Positions 52,061 through 60,337 of a stretch of DNA of 64,000 bases are shown one piece after another. This DNA comes from Pelethousia sp034928145 (GTDB lineage Bacteria; Bacillota; Clostridia; Christensenellales; CAG-138). Made by a program: the position numbers and the translations under genes. The notes beneath the pieces are model-generated. The model searched no databases and had not been told where the DNA came from. It was given only the letters and a program-made list of their open reading frames with translations. The stretch is taken from positions 68,171 to 132,170 of the forward strand of contig JAYFPE010000010.1 in NCBI GenBank assembly GCA_034928145.1, given 5' to 3'. Within the stretch, counting starts at the first letter, position 1; each line of letters starts with the position of its first letter.

Positions 52061-53236
52061 ATGGATTATGCCAAGGAGAGCTTGAAGCGACATCAAGCGT
52101 GGAAGGGTAAGATCGAGGTCGTGGCCACCGTGCCGGTAGAGAGCAAGGAAGACCTTTCCCTCGCTTATACGCCCGGCGTTGCCGAACCCTGTCTGGCGAT
52201 TCGGGATGACGTAAGCAAATCCTATGAATTGACGCGGCGATGGAATATGTGCCTGGTGGTAACGGACGGCACAGCCGTACTGGGGCTAGGGGATATTGGG
52301 CCGGAGGCCGGCATGCCGGTGATGGAGGGCAAGTGCGTCCTGTTTAAAACGTTTGGGGATGTGGATGCTTTCCCGATGTGCATCAAAAGCAAGGATGTGG
52401 ATGAGATCGTGAATACCATCTATCAGATTTCCGGCAGCTTCGGCGGTGTAAACCTGGAGGATATCGCCGCGCCGCGATGCTTTGAGATCGAAAGCAAGCT
52501 GAAGGAAAGATGCGACATCCCGATCTTCCACGACGATCAGCATGGTACGGCCGTCGTAACCCTGGCAGGCCTGACCAACGCGCTCAGGCTCGTCGACAAA
52601 AAGAAGGAAGACGTAAAGGTGGTTATGAATGGCGCTGGCGCGGCCGCCATTGCGATTGCCAAATTGTTGCTAAGCTGCGGATTTGCCGATATTACCCTCT
52701 GCGATCGGGACGGCGCTATCTATGAGGGACGACCCGCGCATATGAACGCCGTAAAAGTAGAGATTGCCAAGATTTCCAATAAGAAGAAAGCGGCGGGTTC
52801 GCTGGCCGATATGTTGGCCGGTGCGGATATATTCATCGGCGTGTCCGCGCCCGGCGCGGTAACGACCGAAATGGTGCGGACGATGAATAAAGACGCCATC
52901 GTATTTGCCTGCGCCAATCCAACGCCCGAAATCTTTCCGGAGGATGCGCACGCGGGCGGTGCAAAGGTCGTTGCAACCGGCCGCAGCGATTTCCCCAACC
53001 AGGTCAATAATGTGCTAGCATTTCCAGGCATTTTCCGCGGCGCGTTCGATGTGCGCGCCGGCGATATCAATGATGAAATGAAAATCGCCGCAGCCAACGC
53101 GCTTGCGTGCCTGATTTCTGAGGACGAGCTATGCCCGGAATACATCATTCCGCAGGCATTCGACCCTCGCGTGGGTCCGGCGGTCGCCAAAGCGGTTGCG
53201 GAAGCGGCGAGATTGAGCGGCGTTGCAAGAATCTGA
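52061..53236 (+). CDS. NAD(P)-dependent malic enzyme
   Basis: A 391-residue oxidoreductase converting malate to pyruvate and CO2. Recognised by SLAYTPGVAEPC near residue 33, VTDGTAVLGLGDIGPEAG near 70, VMEGKCVLFK near 90, metal-binding FHDDQHGTA near 155, NAD-binding GAGAAAIAIAKLL near 192, and ACANPTPEIFPEDA. Length matches short bacterial malic enzymes. It lies between larA and the transketolase genes. It would drain malate formed from fumarate or by racemisation. Confidence 0.93.
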   Translation: MDYAKESLKRHQAWKGKIEVVATVPVESKEDLSLAYTPGVAEPCLAIRDDVSKSYELTRRWNMCLVVTDGTAVLGLGDIGPEAGMPVMEGKCVLFKTFGDVDAFPMCIKSKDVDEIVNTIYQISGSFGGVNLEDIAAPRCFEIESKLKERCDIPIFHDDQHGTAVVTLAGLTNALRLVDKKKEDVKVVMNGAGAAAIAIAKLLLSCGFADITLCDRDGAIYEGRPAHMNAVKVEIAKISNKKKAAGSLADMLAGADIFIGVSAPGAVTTEMVRTMNKDAIVFACANPTPEIFPEDAHAGGAKVVATGRSDFPNQVNNVLAFPGIFRGAFDVRAGDINDEMKIAAANALACLISEDELCPEYIIPQAFDPRVGPAVAKAVAEAARLSGVARI

Positions 53237-53255
53237 TAAAAAGGGAGCGTTAAAA

Positions 53256-54107
53256 ATGGATTTGTCATTGGAACAGCAATTGAAGCAATTGGCGTTGCGC
53301 ATCCGCATCAGTACATTAACCGCCCTTGGGTCGCTTGGCTTTGGCCATATTGGCGGCTCCCTAAGTATTGTGGATACGCTTGCGGTGCTGTATGGCGATG
53401 TGATGCGCATACGGCCCGAAGAACCGGACTGGCCCGAGCGGGATAAGTTCGTATGTAGCAAGGGCCATGCGGGCCCGGCGGTATATGCGACCCTGGCACT
53501 GCGTGGATTCTTCCCTGCTTCGGACCTTAGCACGCTGAACCAACCCGGAACTAACCTGCCCAGTCACTGCGACCGGAATAAAACCCGCGGCATCGATATG
53601 ACGACCGGGTCTCTTGGCCAAGGAGCGTCGCTTGCGTCAGGGATGGCCTTGGGAGATAAGCTGCGCGGAAGGGATAGCCGCGTCTTCCTTATGCTTGGAG
53701 ACGGCGAAATTAACGAAGGGCAGGTATGGGAAGCTGCCATGTTCGCTGCAGCAAGAAAGCTGGATAATCTAACAGTCTTTGTCGATCAAAACGGGAAGCA
53801 ATTAGATGGCTATACCGTTGACATATTGGACTTAGGGGATATCGCCGCAAAATTTGAAGCGTTCGGCTTTGAAACACAGCGGGTGGAAGGCAATGAAATC
53901 GCTCAGGTATATGAGGCGGTTGTAAAGGCTGCCGCGCGCGGCGGGAAACCGCACGCCATAATCTTACACACGAAGAAGGGCGCCGGCGTGCCAGAAGTTG
54001 AACAAACGGTTGCCAACCACAACATGAACTTTGTCCCCGGCCAGATAGACGGCTGGCTGGAAGAACTGCAAAGGAAGCTGGATGCGATGGGAGGCGGCGA
54101 ACAATGA
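53256..54107 (+). CDS. Transketolase, N-terminal (ThDP-binding) subunit
   Basis: A 283-residue subunit of a split transketolase. GHIGGSLS near residue 30, CSKGHAGPA near 65 and the thiamine diphosphate motif LGDGEINEGQVWEAA near 152 are clear. The ATG at 53256 follows AAGGGAG. The C-terminal subunit overlaps it by 4 bp. Split transketolases occur both in the pentose phosphate pathway and in dedicated sugar pathways, so the ketose acceptor is open. Confidence 0.93.
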   Translation: MDLSLEQQLKQLALRIRISTLTALGSLGFGHIGGSLSIVDTLAVLYGDVMRIRPEEPDWPERDKFVCSKGHAGPAVYATLALRGFFPASDLSTLNQPGTNLPSHCDRNKTRGIDMTTGSLGQGASLASGMALGDKLRGRDSRVFLMLGDGEINEGQVWEAAMFAAARKLDNLTVFVDQNGKQLDGYTVDILDLGDIAAKFEAFGFETQRVEGNEIAQVYEAVVKAAARGGKPHAIILHTKKGAGVPEVEQTVANHNMNFVPGQIDGWLEELQRKLDAMGGGEQ

Positions 54108-55063
54108 GCATCATATATGACGGCACCATGCAAAAACGGGCGTTTAAAGATGTGCTTAGCGAAGTCCTGCCGGAACTTTGCAAAGCGGATAAGGATATTA
54201 TTTACCTTGATGCGGATCTAATGAGCTGCATCGGCATGGTCAAATTTGCGCGCGAGCACCCGGACCGCGCGATCAACTGCGGCGTTGCCGAAGCGAATAT
54301 GGTGGGCGTTGCCTGCGGGCTTGCAGCCGAAGGCTTCAAGCCCATCATACATACATTCGGGCCTTTCGCCTCGCGCCGTTGCTTTGACCAAGTGTTCCTT
54401 TCGGCAGGATATGCCAGGAACGATATCACCATCATTGGAACCGACCCCGGCGTAACAGCGATGTATAACGGGGGCACGCATATGCCCTTTGAGGATATCG
54501 CTTTATACCGAACCATCCCCACGGCGACGGTTCTTGATATTACCGATGCGGAGATGCTTAAAAGCGTACTGCGCCAGTGCCCGAACTTGCCGGGCGTAAA
54601 ATATGTGCGCGTTGGGCGGAAGCAGTATGCGCAGGTCTTTTCGGAGGGCACGCAGACGCCGATTGGGAAAGCGGTCACCCTTCGCGAGGGAGCGGATCTT
54701 GTGATCTTCGCAACCGGCATTATGGTACATGAAGCCATGCAGGCGGCTACCGAACTGGATAAGGAGGGTATCCACGCCGCGGTCGTCAACCCGTTTACCA
54801 TCAAGCCCCTCGATGAAAGCGCCGTGCTGGAATACGCAAAAAGAACCGGTGCGGTTGTTGTCGCGGAAAACCATAACCGCATCGGTGGGCTTTGCTCCGC
54901 GGTTTCCGAACTGCTTGCGGTAAAGCTGCCTACACCAATGGAATGCGTCGCCGTGGAGGACCGCTATGGTGAAGTTGGGCCGCAGCATTATTTGCAGGCC
55001 CAGTTCGGGTTAACTGCCACGCATGTTATTTCAGCGGCAAAAGCGGCGGTTACGCGCAAATAA
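54104..55063 (+). CDS. Transketolase, C-terminal (pyrimidine-binding) subunit
   Basis: A 319-residue partner subunit. It carries the catalytic glutamate region (INCGVAEANMVGVACGLA near residue 62), FGPFASRRCFDQV, and a C-terminal Rossmann-like domain (LVIFATGIMVHEAM, VVVAENHNRIGGL). It is the last gene of the operon and is followed by a perfect 14-bp hairpin. Confidence 0.93.
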   Translation: MSIIYDGTMQKRAFKDVLSEVLPELCKADKDIIYLDADLMSCIGMVKFAREHPDRAINCGVAEANMVGVACGLAAEGFKPIIHTFGPFASRRCFDQVFLSAGYARNDITIIGTDPGVTAMYNGGTHMPFEDIALYRTIPTATVLDITDAEMLKSVLRQCPNLPGVKYVRVGRKQYAQVFSEGTQTPIGKAVTLREGADLVIFATGIMVHEAMQAATELDKEGIHAAVVNPFTIKPLDESAVLEYAKRTGAVVVAENHNRIGGLCSAVSELLAVKLPTPMECVAVEDRYGEVGPQHYLQAQFGLTATHVISAAKAAVTRK

Positions 55064-55068
55064 GCACA

Positions 55069-55107
55069 AATGGAACGCAATCGAAAACAGAGAGATTGCG
55101 TTCCATT
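55069..55107 (+). terminator. Perfect 14-bp hairpin at the end of the transketolase operon
   Basis: AATGGAACGCAATC (55069-55082) pairs with GATTGCGTTCCATT (55094-55107) around 11 bases. It begins 5 bp past the stop. There is no long U-run, so termination may be incomplete or the hairpin may protect the message. Confidence 0.7.
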
Positions 55108-55220
55108 GAATTTGAGGCGCAAACAGCTCCGCTCCTATTGCTTAGTGCGTACAGCTGTTAAAGGCCCTGCTAGCCCGCGAACTGCACCCCCGAACCCCCG
55201 GCGCTCTTCCTCTTTTCCTG

Positions 55221-55607
55221 CTATTGCGCCCGGATATGCGCCGCGGCCTTCACATCCTGGAGCTTGATGTGGTTGATGAGCCAACCGACCAGGGCTGTGT
55301 TGATTTTGCCCACGAGCACGATGGTCGGGCCTTCCACATTGAAGCGGCGGGTCAGATCGGCCACGGTCTTTTTAAACATATCGTGGTAGCGCTTGTGGTT
55401 GGCGCAATTGCACCTGCAGCCGCTCCTCATCCGCAAAATGTTTGGCGGTGCAGTCCGAAAGGGACTGGGCGCTTTCGGCCGGGTGCGTCCGGCCCTTGCC
55501 TTGGCCGCAGGCATCCAGCAGGCCGTTTATGGCGGCGATCAGCTCCCGTTGCTGGCTGTCGATCAGGGCGTTGCCCGCTTCCAAATCCTTGGTGAATTCA
55601 TAGCCAT
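55221..55607 (-). pseudogene. Decayed bacteriohemerythrin gene
   Basis: Pieces of a hemerythrin-type oxygen/iron-binding protein are found in different reading frames. From the ATG at 55607 a GGAGG site is kept, but a frame shift separates it at once from FTKDLEAGNALIDSQQREL. KHFADEERLQ follows in that frame. After about 55420 the homology continues in another frame with NHKRYHDMF and LVGWLINHIKLQD up to 55221. The first expected iron-ligand histidine (IDxQH) is a Gln. At least two frame shifts make function very unlikely. The rest of the 680-bp gap 55064-55742 holds only hairpins. Confidence 0.85.
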
Positions 55608-55682
55608 AAGAAAAACCTCCGAGATATAAAATAGATATTACATTGCGTAGGGCGGGGTGGCCATGTGCCGCAAAACCAAATA

Positions 55683-55706
55683 AAAAAGGGGCCGAAGCCC
55701 CTTTTT
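55683..55706 (-). terminator. Terminator of the flagellin gene
   Basis: AAAAAGGGGC (55683-55692), CGAA tetraloop, GCCCCTTTTT (55697-55706), 37 bp past the flagellin stop. The tract of T on the minus strand is the A-run at 55682-55687. It also works in the other direction. Confidence 0.92.
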
Positions 55707-55742
55707 GTTTGATGCGTTTGTGCGTTAAGCGGTTTCCGTTCC

Positions 55743-57023
55743 TTACTGGAGCAGGCTGAGCACGCCCTGGGGCGCGGCATTGGCCTGGGCCAGCATCGCG
55801 GTGGCAGCCTGGGAGAGGATGTTGTTCTTGGTGAAGTTGGTCATCTCCTTGGCGATATCCACGTCGCGGATACGGCTCTCAGCGGAGCTCAGGTTCTCAC
55901 TCGTGTTATCCAGGTTGGCGATCTTATGCTCCAAGCGGTTCTGCATGGCGCCGAGGGTGGCGCGCTGCTCGGAAACGGTGTTGATAGCCTTTTGTGTGGC
56001 GGTGATGGCCTGGCCAGCCTTAGCTTGGTCGTTGATGGCGCTGCCGGCAATGCCGAGGCCGGAAGTGTTCATGGCGGCCACGGAGATCTCCAACTGCTCG
56101 CCTTCGTTGGCGCCGACCTGGATCTTCAGCGCGCCGACGTCACCGGCGGGGGTGCCTTCCTCGGTCACGATGTCGCCGGTCAGGCCCAATTTGATGTTGT
56201 CCACCGAACCGGAGCCAACCAGGGTAATGCGGCCGAGGCCCACGTTGGAGAGGTCGATGGTAGCGGTTTGGCCAGCTGCAAGATCAGCCGCGGGATCGGT
56301 CGCGTTGTTGTTGGTGTATACATCGCTCCACTTGAGGTCGGTGGTCTCGACAGCGCCAGTGGCCTCATCCGTGAAGGTGACGCGCAGCGTAGTGCCGTTG
56401 GCGACAGAGCCGTCAAATACGCCGGTGGATTCATCGAGGGTGCCGAAGGAGAGCGAGAAGGTACCGACTTTGCTGGTGCCCACGCCTTGCCAATTGGAAA
56501 TGGTAGCGGTGGCGAGCGCGGTGCCGCCAATGGCGCTGCCCGTACCGGACAGGGTCAAGCCGATGCTCTCCTGCATATTCGTAATCGTCGCGGTGCCCTG
56601 GCCCAAGGAACCATCCAGCAGCTTCATGTTGTTGAAGGAGGTGGTATCGGCGATCTGGTCGATTTCTTCCTTCAGCTGGTTGAACTCGGCGTCGATCTGC
56701 TGGCGGTCGAAGGTCTCGTTGGTGCCGGTGGCGGCCTGGTTGGCTAGCTCGTTCATGCGCTGGAGCATGGAGTGCACTTCCTGCAGCGCGCCTTCAGCGG
56801 TCTGAATGAGGGAGACGGCATCCTGGGAGTTCTTGGAGGCCATGTTCAGACCGCGGACCTGGGAGCGCATTTTTTCGGAAATCGCCAGGCCGGCGGCGTC
56901 GTCGCCAGCACGGTTGATGCGGTAACCGGAAGAGAGCTTTTCAGCGGATCTGGAAACGGAGTTGTTGTTGATGGTGTACATGCGATGGGTGTTCATCGCG
57001 GTGATGTTGTTTTGAATACGCAT
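55743..57023 (-). CDS. hag: Flagellin
   Basis: A 426-residue filament subunit secreted through the flagellar export channel. The conserved D0/D1 N-terminus (MRIQNNITAMNTHRM, KLSSGYRINRAGDDAAGLA, SLIQTAEGALQE) spans residues 1-140. A variable surface domain spans about 140-330. The D1/D0 C-terminus (RIRDVDIAKEMTNFTKN, AMLAQANAAPQGVLSLLQ) ends the protein. GGAGG precedes the ATG. It is a single-gene unit with a sigma-28-like promoter and its own terminator, as expected for a late flagellar gene. Confidence 0.96.
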   Translation of the reverse strand: MRIQNNITAMNTHRMYTINNNSVSRSAEKLSSGYRINRAGDDAAGLAISEKMRSQVRGLNMASKNSQDAVSLIQTAEGALQEVHSMLQRMNELANQAATGTNETFDRQQIDAEFNQLKEEIDQIADTTSFNNMKLLDGSLGQGTATITNMQESIGLTLSGTGSAIGGTALATATISNWQGVGTSKVGTFSLSFGTLDESTGVFDGSVANGTTLRVTFTDEATGAVETTDLKWSDVYTNNNATDPAADLAAGQTATIDLSNVGLGRITLVGSGSVDNIKLGLTGDIVTEEGTPAGDVGALKIQVGANEGEQLEISVAAMNTSGLGIAGSAINDQAKAGQAITATQKAINTVSEQRATLGAMQNRLEHKIANLDNTSENLSSAESRIRDVDIAKEMTNFTKNNILSQAATAMLAQANAAPQGVLSLLQ

Positions 57024-57053
57024 GATAATATCCTCCAGATATTTTTTTGTTCA

Positions 57054-57072
57054 GCGCGGCGTCCTGCCGCGC
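57054..57072. promoter_or_regulatory. GC-rich hairpin in the flagellin leader
   Basis: GCGCGGC (57054-57060) pairs with GCCGCGC (57066-57072). On the minus strand it sits in the 100-base flagellin leader about 30 bases upstream of the start and could stabilise the message. On the plus strand it is followed by TTTTTT and would act as a terminator of any antisense transcript. Confidence 0.7.
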
Positions 57073-57130
57073 CTTTTTTGCCCGCCGGGTTGCGCCGGGC
57101 CCTGACGCAGCCTTTTGGGTGTTGCTATCT

Positions 57131-57156
57131 ATATCGTGCTTCCCGCCGGGGAATTA
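57131..57156 (-). promoter_or_regulatory. Sigma-28 (sigma-D)-type promoter of flagellin
   Basis: On the minus strand: TAAT (57153-57156), 15-bp spacer, ACGATAT (57131-57137), close to the TAAA-N15-CCGATAT consensus. RNA would start near 57124, giving a leader of about 100 bases. Confidence 0.7.
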
Positions 57157-57263
57157 AGTGCTGTTTACAAAAAATTCCACAAAATTTTTTATAGGGAGCA
57201 GAAGGCGTGTCGAAAGGTGAAACAAGGCCCTGTCGTAAGGGACTGCCGGCGAGCCGGCCTTTG

Positions 57264-57322
57264 GCGGGGGATACCTGCGGGCACGGGTCCTACGGGCTGC
57301 GATCATGGGAGAGATCCCCCGC
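57264..57322. other. Structured, GC-rich non-coding element upstream of fliF
   Basis: GCGGGGGAT (57264-57272) and ATCCCCCGC (57314-57322) form a perfect 9-bp closing stem around 41 bases that contain repeated ACGGG stretches. Further small hairpins lie on both sides (GCCGGC pair near 57245-57258; CCTTC/GAAGG near 57343-57359). The element lies upstream of the likely fliF promoter, so it would not be in that mRNA unless another promoter exists. It matches no riboswitch I know by eye. The surrounding 646-bp gap 57024-57669 has no gene. Confidence 0.45.
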
Positions 57323-57477
57323 ATTTCGCCTACCACGCCGCCTTCCGCATGCGAAGGAGGCGTGACCGCGCCTAACGGCCGTCATCCTGTATTCCTGCAT
57401 GCATTGCCTTTTTTCTGTTTTTTCCTGCGGAGAGGGGAGACTCGCGGCACAATATACCAAATATTGTGTTTTAGACA

Positions 57478-57506
57478 TTGCATTTCGGCATAAATCGAGG
57501 TAAAAT
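57478..57506 (+). promoter_or_regulatory. Putative promoter of the fliF operon
   Basis: The -35 is TTGCAT (57478-57483), the spacer 17 bp, and the -10 TAAAAT (57501-57506). It lies about 165 bp upstream of the fliF start in an AT-rich stretch. Confidence 0.65.
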
Positions 57507-57669
57507 TTACTATAAGTATAGGTAATTTGGAAACGCATAATTATTTAGCCATGTTATGGCGGGCTCGCAGGCCGCGCAGGCTGCAAAACTTTGCGTAAAT
57601 TCGCATATTTATGCGCCCGCAGCCGCGTTGCGGGCCGGCGGCCCGTAGAAGATAGGAGCTTACGATACG

Positions 57670-59295
57670 ATGGAAGAAAAAAAGCAGACCATAGTCCAGC
57701 GGGGCCAAAGCCTCTGGAAGGGCCTGAACAGGCCCCTCCAAATCGCTATTATAGCCGTGCTGGCCGTGCTGCTGTTCGTTATCGTATACTTGGTGGTCAC
57801 CGCGGGGCAGGTCGAATACGAAGTGCTGCAAATGGGCCTCACGCCGCAGGAGGCCTCGCAGGCCACCGCCATCTTAGCGGACCTGGGCATAGATTATACG
57901 GTTGAGGGCGTGAACAGCGTCACCATCCGGGTTCCCAAGGGCAAGCGTTCCCAGGTGATGCTGCAGTTGCAGGGGGAAGGTTTCCCTGCCTCCGGCGAGG
58001 ACCTTTACAATTTTTATATCGATAACGCCTCCGGCATGGGCGTAACAGATCAGGACAAGCGGGTCTATGAACGCTATGCCATGGAGCAGCGCCTGGCCTA
58101 CCTCATCAAGCAGATGGGAAAGGTGGAGGATGCGGGGGTGATGGTGACCCTGGCGCAGACCAGCCAATTCGCCCTTTCCGATAACGAGCAGGTGGCCCAG
58201 GCCAGCGTGGTGCTGACGCTATCCAGGGACGAAACGCTGACGGATGCGGAAGCGGAGGCTGTGCGCTCCATCATCCTTACGGCCGTGCCCGGCCTGGAGA
58301 GCGCCAATATTACGATAACCGACACCAACATGCACGTGTACGAGCCGTTGGATTCGGCAGGCGGCGGCGGGATGCGCGCTGCGGATCAGATCGCCCTCAA
58401 GCAGCAGCACCAGCAGCTCATTCAGGATCAGGTCTATAACTTCCTCAACCCTGTATTCGGCACGGGGAACGTGGTGGTTTCCGCCAGCGTGGATTTGGAT
58501 TTTGATAAAAAGAGCACGCAAACCGTAACCTATTCCCCGCCCGGGGATGCGGATAACATGGGTATCATCGTCAGCTTGCAGCAGGCCGCGGAGCGGGCGG
58601 GCGTGGCGGAGATGGCCGAGGGCGTAGCAGGCTTCGACGCCAATGGCGCGGCCCCCTTCTACCCCGAAAATTTAGAGGGAGATGCGGCCCCCGTCTATAA
58701 CTACTCACAGCAGCTCAACGCAGAGGTCAACGAGGTGCGTGAGCAAATCGAAGAAGCGCAGGGCAAGGTGACGGGTCTAAGCGTTTCCATCATGATCGAC
58801 GCGGATGACGGGCTGGACGAAGAATTGGAGAATGTTCGCTCCCTCGTGGCCAACGGCCTGGGGGTGGATGTGAAGTATATCTCCATCCTGCGTACCTCCT
58901 TCAAGGTAAACGAGGATTATCAGCTGATGCTGGAAGAGAAGGCGGCTGCGGAAGCGGCTGCCGTGGATAAAGAAGGAGCGGCGCGCCGGGAGATCTTCCT
59001 GATGGTTGTCGCGGTGATGGCCCTAGCCCTGCTGATTTGGCTGATCGTAGCGGCCGTGCAATCGCTCAAGCGGCGGCGGGCCCATGAGGCGGAGCTGGCG
59101 CGGATCGAGGAAGAACGCCGCCTGATCGAGGCCGAGCAGAAGATGGACGACGCGGAGGTCATCCGCGAGCGCTTGGCCGAGCCGGAGGATTCCATCACTG
59201 CGCTGCGTCTTCGGGATATTCAGGAGCTGGCCGATGAGAAGCCGGATGTGGTGGCCCAGCTGCTGCGCAACTGGCTCACGGATGATTACCGCTAA
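57670..59295 (+). CDS. fliF: Flagellar MS-ring protein FliF
   Basis: A 541-residue membrane protein that forms the MS ring at the base of the flagellum. Transmembrane helices lie near residues 22-45 (PLQIAIIAVLAVLLFVIVYL) and 437-460. The ring-building motifs between them include PKGKRSQVMLQLQGEGFPASGEDLYN. The C-terminal cytoplasmic tail binds FliG. It is the first gene of the operon; flgB, flgC and fliE, which precede it in Bacillus, are not here. Confidence 0.95.
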   Translation: MEEKKQTIVQRGQSLWKGLNRPLQIAIIAVLAVLLFVIVYLVVTAGQVEYEVLQMGLTPQEASQATAILADLGIDYTVEGVNSVTIRVPKGKRSQVMLQLQGEGFPASGEDLYNFYIDNASGMGVTDQDKRVYERYAMEQRLAYLIKQMGKVEDAGVMVTLAQTSQFALSDNEQVAQASVVLTLSRDETLTDAEAEAVRSIILTAVPGLESANITITDTNMHVYEPLDSAGGGGMRAADQIALKQQHQQLIQDQVYNFLNPVFGTGNVVVSASVDLDFDKKSTQTVTYSPPGDADNMGIIVSLQQAAERAGVAEMAEGVAGFDANGAAPFYPENLEGDAAPVYNYSQQLNAEVNEVREQIEEAQGKVTGLSVSIMIDADDGLDEELENVRSLVANGLGVDVKYISILRTSFKVNEDYQLMLEEKAAAEAAAVDKEGAARREIFLMVVAVMALALLIWLIVAAVQSLKRRRAHEAELARIEEERRLIEAEQKMDDAEVIRERLAEPEDSITALRLRDIQELADEKPDVVAQLLRNWLTDDYR

Positions 59296-59323
59296 AGCAT
59301 GAGAAGGAGACGTTGAAAAAGCC

Positions 59324-60337
59324 ATGGCCTATACAAGCGACCTGTTGCCCAGGCAAAAAGCGGCCATCCTGATGGTGCTGCTAGGGCGGGAATATTCCTC
59401 CAAGGTATATAAATGCCTCTCACAAGAAGAGATTGAGCAGCTGACGCTGGCCATCACCAATTTAGACCGGATCGACAGCGAATTGAGCGACCGGGTGCTG
59501 GAGGAGTTCCACGACATTACCCTGGCGCAAAAATATGTGACCGAGGGCGGCATCGAATATGCGCGGGATGTGCTGGTGGCCGCCGTGGGCGCGGAGCAGG
59601 CGGATGCGCTGCTGAGCCGACTTACCGCCTCCTTACAGGTGCGGCCTTTTGACTTTGTGCGCCGGGCGGACAGCGCCCAGGTTTTCAACTTCATCCAAAA
59701 CGAGCACCCGCAGACCATCGCCCTGGTGCTCTCCTACCTCGATACGTCCCGCGCGGCCCTGATCCTCGGCTCCCTGCCCAGGGATATGCAGGCCCAGGTC
59801 ATCAAGCGCATCGCCCGCATGGGCATCGTTTCGCCGGATTATATCCGCGAGGCTGAGCGCGTGCTGGAGCGCAAATTCGGCAATGTTGGCTATACGGCCA
59901 ACGTAGCCGTAGGCGGCCTCGATACCATCGTAGATATCCTCAACTCCGTCGATCGGGGCACCGAAACGTTCATCCTCAGCTCCATCGAGCAGGAGGATCC
60001 GGATCTGGCCGAGGAGATCCACAACAGGCTCTTCGTTTTCGAGGATCTCATCAAGCTTACGGATCTTTCCCTGCAGAAGGTGCTCAAAGAGGTGGACAAC
60101 GATGTGCTCACCATCGCCCTCAAGAACGCTTCGGAGCAGATCAACACCAAGATCTTCAAGAATATCTCCAAGCGCTTGCAGGAGACCATCGACGAGAACA
60201 TGAAGTTCATGGGCCCCGTGCGCGTGCGGGATGTGGAGGCGGCCCAGCAGAAGATCGTCAACGTGGTGCGGCGGCTTGAGGACGCCGGCGTGATCGATGT
60301 GGCGCGTGGAGGCCGAGAGGATGAGATCATTGCCTGA
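59324..60337 (+). CDS. fliG: Flagellar motor switch protein FliG
   Basis: A 337-residue rotor protein that sits on FliF and meets the stator. N-terminal domain LPRQKAAILMVLLGREYSSKVYKCL, middle domain with the EHPQTIALVLSYL motif near residue 126, C-terminal torque domain with conserved charges (LTDLSLQKVLKEVDNDVLTIALK). The length and domains are complete. It follows fliF by 28 bp. Confidence 0.95.
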   Translation: MAYTSDLLPRQKAAILMVLLGREYSSKVYKCLSQEEIEQLTLAITNLDRIDSELSDRVLEEFHDITLAQKYVTEGGIEYARDVLVAAVGAEQADALLSRLTASLQVRPFDFVRRADSAQVFNFIQNEHPQTIALVLSYLDTSRAALILGSLPRDMQAQVIKRIARMGIVSPDYIREAERVLERKFGNVGYTANVAVGGLDTIVDILNSVDRGTETFILSSIEQEDPDLAEEIHNRLFVFEDLIKLTDLSLQKVLKEVDNDVLTIALKNASEQINTKIFKNISKRLQETIDENMKFMGPVRVRDVEAAQQKIVNVVRRLEDAGVIDVARGGREDEIIA

